Assembly (NCBI GenBank): GCA_028278465.1
Contig: JANQEF010000045.1
Coordinates: 1 to 9,190 of the forward strand
DNA: 9,190 bases
Source of the DNA: Dehalococcoidia bacterium
GTDB lineage: Bacteria > Chloroflexota > Dehalococcoidia > Lucifugimonadales > Lucifugimonadaceae
Reading direction: 5' to 3'
Shown here: piece by piece, positions 6,440 through 9,190 of the stretch
Position numbering within the stretch: position 1 is the stretch's first letter
Layout: the number at the start of each line of letters is the position of its first letter
Program-made: the position numbers and the translations under genes
Notes under the pieces: generated by a model
The model's database searches: none
Told to the model about the DNA's origin: nothing
What the model saw: the letters and a program-made list of their open reading frames with translations, nothing else

Positions 6440-7198
6440 CTAGTTCGCCATGATGCCGCCGTCGACGGGCAGCGCTACGCCGTTGACGAACGATGCCGCG
6501 TCAGAGCAGAGCCAGGCAACCGCTTCGGCGATCTCCTCGGGTGCTCCGTGCCTCCCGGCCGGTTGCTGCGCAGAGATTGCGTCCCGTCCCGCGATGTCAC
6601 CGTAAAACGACTGAGTCATGGCGGTGTCGACGAATCCGGGGCATACAGCGTTGACCCTGATGCCTTGCTGCACGTACTCGAGCGCCGCTACCCTGGTCAG
6701 CCCGATCACTCCGTGCTTCGAGATGTGGTACGGACCCCAGTTTCTGCCGCCTCTCAGGCCACCTACCGACGAGTCGTTCACGATCACGCCGCCGCCCTGG
6801 GTCAGCATCTGCCCGATCTCCGCCTTCATGCAGAGCCAGACGCCTTTGAGGTTGACGTCCATCACCCGGTCCCAATCGTCTTCCGAGACCTCGTGCAGCG
6901 GCGCATGGCCTGGAAGCGTCCCGGCATTGTTGAATGCGAAGTCGAGGCGACCATAGGTTTCGACCGCTTTCGCTACAGCGGCCTGCACATCGGCCCACTT
7001 CGCGACGTCTGTCCGCACGAAAGTAGCGTTGCCTCCGGAGCCACGAATCTCGTCAGCGACCGCTTCGCCCTCTTCGGTGCGGCGGGCCGCGATGACAACG
7101 CTGGCGCCGTGCTCGGCGAACTTGAGCGCGCTGGCCTTCCCGATGCCTGCGTTACCGCCGGTGACCAGGGCGACCTTGCCATCGAACTGACCGGACAT
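6440..7198 (-). CDS. SDR family NAD(P)-dependent oxidoreductase (classical short-chain dehydrogenase)
   Basis: A 252-aa protein, the usual length for classical SDRs. The cofactor motif is TGGNAGIG (residues 13-20). AARR at the end of strand 2 (R39-R40) suggests NADP(H) preference. Also seen are the D64-V65 adenine contact, the NNAG motif (90-93), the catalytic S144 (in NDSSVGG) and Y157-HIS-K161, and PG after strand 6 (CPGFVDTAM). The C-terminal VNGVALPVDGG segment is typical. It reduces or oxidises a carbonyl or alcohol in the cytoplasm; the substrate is not deducible. The frame runs upstream to 7486 through the tRNA fragment, but ATG 7198 is the start because homology begins there and AGGGAG precedes it. 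It converges with the receiver-like operon, with 21 bp between the stops. Confidence 0.92.
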   Translation of the reverse strand: MSGQFDGKVALVTGGNAGIGKASALKFAEHGASVVIAARRTEEGEAVADEIRGSGGNATFVRTDVAKWADVQAAVAKAVETYGRLDFAFNNAGTLPGHAPLHEVSEDDWDRVMDVNLKGVWLCMKAEIGQMLTQGGGVIVNDSSVGGLRGGRNWGPYHISKHGVIGLTRVAALEYVQQGIRVNAVCPGFVDTAMTQSFYGDIAGRDAISAQQPAGRHGAPEEIAEAVAWLCSDAASFVNGVALPVDGGIMAN

Positions 7199-7204
7199 TC
7201 TCAA

Positions 7205-7210
7205 CTCCCT
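7205..7210 (-). promoter_or_regulatory. Shine-Dalgarno AGGGAG deciding the SDR start
   Basis: On the minus strand AGGGAG lies 6 nt upstream of ATG 7198. It rules out the 96-codon longer frame from 7486, which would translate a tRNA fragment. Confidence 0.65.
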
Positions 7211-7375
7211 TCGCCAGACCGCTGGATGGAGTTTCCTGGGTTCACGCAGGTTAGCTGAACATGCGTGATCTCGTGACGGTTGCATATCGCCGCTAGAAGG
7301 GCATCGGCTGGCCGGTGGCCAGGATGTTGCGAGCGAGAGAGGCCGCTGGAACCGCGGCTGTTCAGGCCTTGAAGC

Positions 7376-7439
7376 TGGTACTCCGTACCGGATTCGAACC
7401 GGTGATCTTCTCCTTGAAAGGGAGACGTGTTGGGCCACT
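7376..7439 (-). pseudogene. 5'-truncated tRNA-Glu fragment (att-like copy)
   Basis: The minus strand carries the D-loop end, the complete anticodon arm (TCTCC-CTTTCAA-GGAGA, anticodon TTC), the variable region, the T arm (ACCGG-TTCGAAT-CCGGT), the 3' acceptor strand and CCA of tRNA-Glu. The 5' acceptor strand and 5' half of the D stem are missing; upstream sequence (GATCGGCAAAA) cannot pair with the 3' acceptor strand. It matches the intact gene at 8989-9052 in 62 of 64 positions, including a 49-nt identical block (7383-7431). The mismatches are 7382 (acceptor strand; it would break a pair with the intact gene's 5' strand) and 7432 (D loop). Not expected to make a functional tRNA. Confidence 0.85.
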
Positions 7440-7833
7440 TTTTGCCGATCGGAACCGGTCGACACTAGACCCAGGTTAACTTCCATCGAATAGGTGAATA
7501 GCCGTCGGAGCGCCAGCCGCTCGATAAGACTGTAAACCTGTCTCGTGGTGTGGCCGTTTCTGTTGGGCTACTATCTGTATGGCCGTGCGCCGGCAGTTGC
7601 CGTTAATGTCGCTTGCCAACGTCGATGATGGCAACTCCTGAAGCTTCCCGTAAGCAACTGTGCGACAGCTCCGTCGTAGTCAGTCCAATCAAAGTTCGGC
7701 CACATAGACCGAAACTCCATCTCGGCAAGTGCGGTCGATGTAGCGAGCGCACTGATCATCAGGGTGATCAATTGCAACGACCACTCCGCGAGGCGGGTGT
7801 GCAGTTTTTGCAGGATATTTTCGAAGACCCGTT
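7440..7833. other. 394-bp leader of the islet without an intact gene
   Basis: This segment lies between the tRNA fragment and the methyltransferase gene. Its base composition is mixed and no frame with a good start signal spans it. The plus-strand frame 7613-7837 ends in an ATGA overlap with the methyltransferase ATG, but its residues look like an antisense shadow. The minus strand at 7603-7831 reads more like coding sequence and is listed separately. Promoter elements for the methyltransferase must lie here or upstream; none is clear. Confidence 0.5.
7603..7831 (-). pseudogene. Possible frameshifted coding remnant, methyltransferase-like
   Basis: On the minus strand an open frame from 7831 reads a helical stretch (VFENILQKLHTRLAEWSLQ) followed by MWPNFDWTDYDGAVAQLL. 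Removing one base near 7654 joins this smoothly to LREASGVAIIDVGKRH, which stops at 7603-7605. Strand-then-IDVG resembles motif I of class I SAM methyltransferases, and a further shift would give IDVG-xx-DINGN. This suggests a decayed gene oriented against the intact methyltransferase. The evidence is reading quality only, and no homolog was checked; chance remains possible. Confidence 0.25.
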
Positions 7834-8841
7834 ATGAAACGGTTATTTACACGTCCAATCAAGTCAGCGCTGCAACTTCTAGGGCTTCGACTGGTCCGGG
7901 CAAGCGCGGATGATGCCCTTCGGGAATCTCTGCGTTGGCGGCCATCTCATAGAGACTCGCCGATCTCCTCGACGGATGCTCAGTATCTGAGATCAGACAA
8001 TCCAAGGCTTGTCGAGTTACGGAAAGCGTATGCCGGGCACGTCATCGGACCGGCTGCGCTGTGGAGCGACGATCGGCTAAGCAGCACAACGCGTATACGG
8101 CACTTCCGCGGAGACAACAGTTACGTGTGGCAGGTCGCGGGCGACAAGATCGTCCACGGTCTGAATCCAGAAGTTGTCTTTGGACTGAGCGGCTACTACG
8201 CGCTGAGACGCGACCGCCTACAGCTGTTCGACCTGCTGAAGGAAGATGGAGCCTTTGGGTGCCATGTATACAGCCTCGAAAACGCATACACGATTTCCAG
8301 GGACCTCATCGATTCCATTCTCGAGATTAACTATCTGGCCGAGATCCTGGGCGTTGAATTCGTTTCGAACTCTGTTCTCGTCGATATAGGCGCAGGGTAC
8401 GGTCGTCTGGCTCATCGCTGGTTGACGGCATTCGAGTCATCCAGAGTGATGTTATTTGATGCAGTCCCGCTGTCTACGTTCCTTAGCGAGTTCTATATGA
8501 AGCACCGGGGACTGGCATCAAGATCGGATGTGGTCGAGCTTCCATCGGCAGAAACGGCACTTGAGACCGGCGACGCTAAGATTGCGGCCAACATCCATTC
8601 CTTTACCGAGTGCACTATCGACTCGGTCCGCTGGTGGTTGCACCGGATCGCTGCCAGCAGTATTGAATACCTGTTTATCGTTTCCAATGGTGGCTTAGTA
8701 GCGACTGACCAGACATCGTACGAACGCGACATCGCCGAGGCAGGGTTTCGCCTCGTCGACAGGAGACCTAAATATCCCGTGGTGCCCCTGGACAAGTACG
8801 GACTGGGTTTCGCCAACTACTTCCTGTTTGGCAGAAAGTAA
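7834..8841 (+). CDS. Putative sugar O-methyltransferase (class I SAM-dependent)
   Basis: A 335-aa protein. The SAM-binding motif I is VLVDIGAGYGRLAHRWL (181-197), followed by strand RVMLFDAVPLSTFLSEFYMKHRG (204-226) with an acidic residue (D209) at the end of strand 2. SFTEC (256-260) and a strand EYLFIVSNGG (278-287) follow. This layout matches the family annotated as putative sugar O-methyltransferases, found in O-antigen and exopolysaccharide clusters. The ~175-residue N-terminal region before motif I is long and probably contributes to acceptor binding. The product is probably cytoplasmic and methylates a sugar hydroxyl on a nucleotide-sugar or glycan precursor. ATG 7834 has only a weak GAAGA (7823-7827) upstream. 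The gene is less GC-rich than its neighbours and lies alone between tRNA-Glu copies, pointing to horizontal transfer as cargo. Confidence 0.75.
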   Translation: MKRLFTRPIKSALQLLGLRLVRASADDALRESLRWRPSHRDSPISSTDAQYLRSDNPRLVELRKAYAGHVIGPAALWSDDRLSSTTRIRHFRGDNSYVWQVAGDKIVHGLNPEVVFGLSGYYALRRDRLQLFDLLKEDGAFGCHVYSLENAYTISRDLIDSILEINYLAEILGVEFVSNSVLVDIGAGYGRLAHRWLTAFESSRVMLFDAVPLSTFLSEFYMKHRGLASRSDVVELPSAETALETGDAKIAANIHSFTECTIDSVRWWLHRIAASSIEYLFIVSNGGLVATDQTSYERDIAEAGFRLVDRRPKYPVVPLDKYGLGFANYFLFGRK

Positions 8842-8846
8842 GGAAC

Positions 8847-8988
8847 GTGGCTGCAGGGGCGCTAGCTACTGGCATCGAGACTCAACTCCGCGAAGTCGAC
8901 GGTGCGCGATGGCCAGAAGCTATCCCGGTGTTGAGAGATGTCGAATCACTCTCGAACGCCGTAGACTCCTCGGACTCGGTCCGGTATT
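8847..8988 (+). pseudogene. Possible truncated reading frame between the methyltransferase and tRNA-Glu
   Basis: A GTG at 8847, 5 bp after the methyltransferase stop, opens a frame reading MAAGALATGIETQLREVDGA, then WPEAIPVLRDVESLSNAVDS. It runs into the antisense of the tRNA gene at 8989, where the residues (GFEPVIFSLKGRR) are the well-known artefact of translating a tRNA. The ~47 residues before that look helical and coding-like, so this may be the N-terminal stub of the next gene of the donor cluster, cut at the tRNA junction. AGGA (8841-8844) is only 2 nt from GTG, which is poor for initiation. No family recognised. Confidence 0.25.
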
Positions 8989-9065
8989 TGGTACCCCGTA
9001 CCGGATTCGAACCGGTGATCTTCTCCTTGAAAGGGAGACGTGTTAGGCCACTACACTAACGGGGC
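8989..9065 (-). tRNA. tRNA-Glu (anticodon UUC)
   Basis: A complete cloverleaf can be drawn on the minus strand. Acceptor GCCCCGT pairs with ACGGGGT (six standard pairs plus a terminal G-U). The D stem is GTGT/ACAC with a 9-nt loop. The anticodon stem is TCTCC/GGAGA with loop CTTTCAA (anticodon TTC, reads GAA/GAG). The variable region is 5 nt, the T stem ACCGG/CCGGT with loop TTCGAAT, the discriminator is A and CCA is encoded (8991-8989). The body is 74 nt plus CCA. The terminal G1-U72 pair is slightly unusual. Its 3' portion is duplicated at 7376-7439, so this copy is the one rebuilt intact at the junction of a putative integrated islet. Confidence 0.95.
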
Positions 9066-9190
9066 TCATGGAACCTGTGGCGGGGCGAACCCGAGCGCCA
9101 CATCCAACAATATTACCTGCGGCCCGCCTGAGATTCATGCCGGTTTGCTTGCCCGTAGCACGGAAGTGCGATCACACAGGGTTACTAGCA
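9066..9190. promoter_or_regulatory. Upstream region of tRNA-Glu with one hairpin
   Basis: On the minus strand this is the tRNA promoter side. An AT-rich TAATAT sequence (forward ATATTA at 9110-9115) could be a -10 box, with no good -35. Between it and the tRNA lies a GC-rich hairpin: TGTGGCG (9076-9082) with CGCCACA (9096-9102), inner GGG/CCC stem and CGAA loop. No gene is visible up to the window edge. Confidence 0.3.

Larger units (their letters stand above)
7376..9052. mobile_element. Putative 1.6-kb integrated islet at the 3' end of tRNA-Glu
   Basis: Two direct 64-bp copies of the tRNA-Glu 3' part (7376-7439 and 8989-9052, offset 1,613 bp) bound the segment. One copy belongs to the intact tRNA and the other is the displaced 3' fragment lying downstream of it, which is the geometry left by tyrosine-recombinase integration into a tRNA gene. 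The interior is less GC-rich than the flanks (by hand count 28/60 at 8281-8340 against 38/60 at 4141-4200). It holds a putative sugar O-methyltransferase gene, a possible broken gene and a possible truncated frame. No integrase, excisionase or relaxase is visible, so this is a cargo-only remnant, an element mobilised in trans, or a product of recombination between tRNA copies. Confidence 0.5.

Noticed and set aside
6548..7258. 236-residue plus-strand open frame
   Set aside because: Antisense to the SDR gene, which has the full catalytic set.
7199..7486. 96-residue N-terminal extension of the SDR gene
   Set aside because: It would translate through the tRNA fragment; a strong AGGGAG and the start of SDR homology mark 7198.
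7613..7837. 74-residue plus-strand frame whose stop overlaps the methyltransferase ATG (ATGA)
   Set aside because: The overlap looks operon-like, but the residues lack any domain, there is no start signal, and the opposite strand reads better.
8828..9059. Small frames ending in GFEPVIFSLKGRR or YRIRTGDLLLE
   Set aside because: These endings are the antisense translation of tRNA-Glu, a common annotation artefact.
9066..9110. Second tRNA upstream of tRNA-Glu (GGGTTCGCCC on the minus strand)
   Set aside because: Only a T-arm-like stem; the loop is wrong and no anticodon or acceptor arms can be drawn.

Overview
The window looks like a GC-rich bacterial chromosome segment. The gene mix is a partial amidohydrolase, an MFS organic-acid carrier, a DapA-superfamily lyase, a zinc-dependent dehydrogenase, an SDR oxidoreductase and intergenic hairpin repeats. 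This recalls marine Chloroflexota (SAR202/Dehalococcoidia-like), but the taxonomic guess is inference only; no ribosomal or marker gene is present.

Left part (1-4897). A 5'-truncated amidohydrolase is followed with no gap by an MFS transporter, which suggests an uptake-plus-hydrolysis pair for a small organic acid or aromatic compound. A 69-aa single-span membrane protein follows. On the minus strand lie a DUF2007-like protein and, upstream of it, a DapA-family enzyme. The DapA-like gene is divergent from a zinc-dependent medium-chain dehydrogenase across a 203-bp intergenic region. The two enzymes could act in the same sugar-acid or keto-acid catabolism.

Middle (4898-7198). About 550 bp without a gene is filled with nested inverted repeats. 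The outermost pair (4916-4951 and 5145-5183) are inverted copies of one hairpin motif, which gives the block a MITE-like outline. Then comes a two-gene operon: a stand-alone receiver-like protein that has lost every phosphorylation residue, and a small exported or membrane-anchored protein. A minus-strand SDR oxidoreductase follows.

Right part (7199-9190). An intact minus-strand tRNA-Glu(UUC) with encoded CCA lies at 8989-9065. A 64-nt copy of its 3' portion (62/64 identical) sits in the same orientation 1,613 bp away, at 7376-7439. This is the footprint expected of an element integrated at the 3' end of a tRNA gene. The DNA between the copies is visibly less GC-rich. It carries one intact gene (a putative sugar O-methyltransferase), a possible broken minus-strand coding remnant, a possible truncated reading frame next to the tRNA, and no integrase. 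I read it as a small, cargo-only or decayed genomic islet. This is the most unusual structure in the window, followed by the phosphorylation-dead receiver operon.
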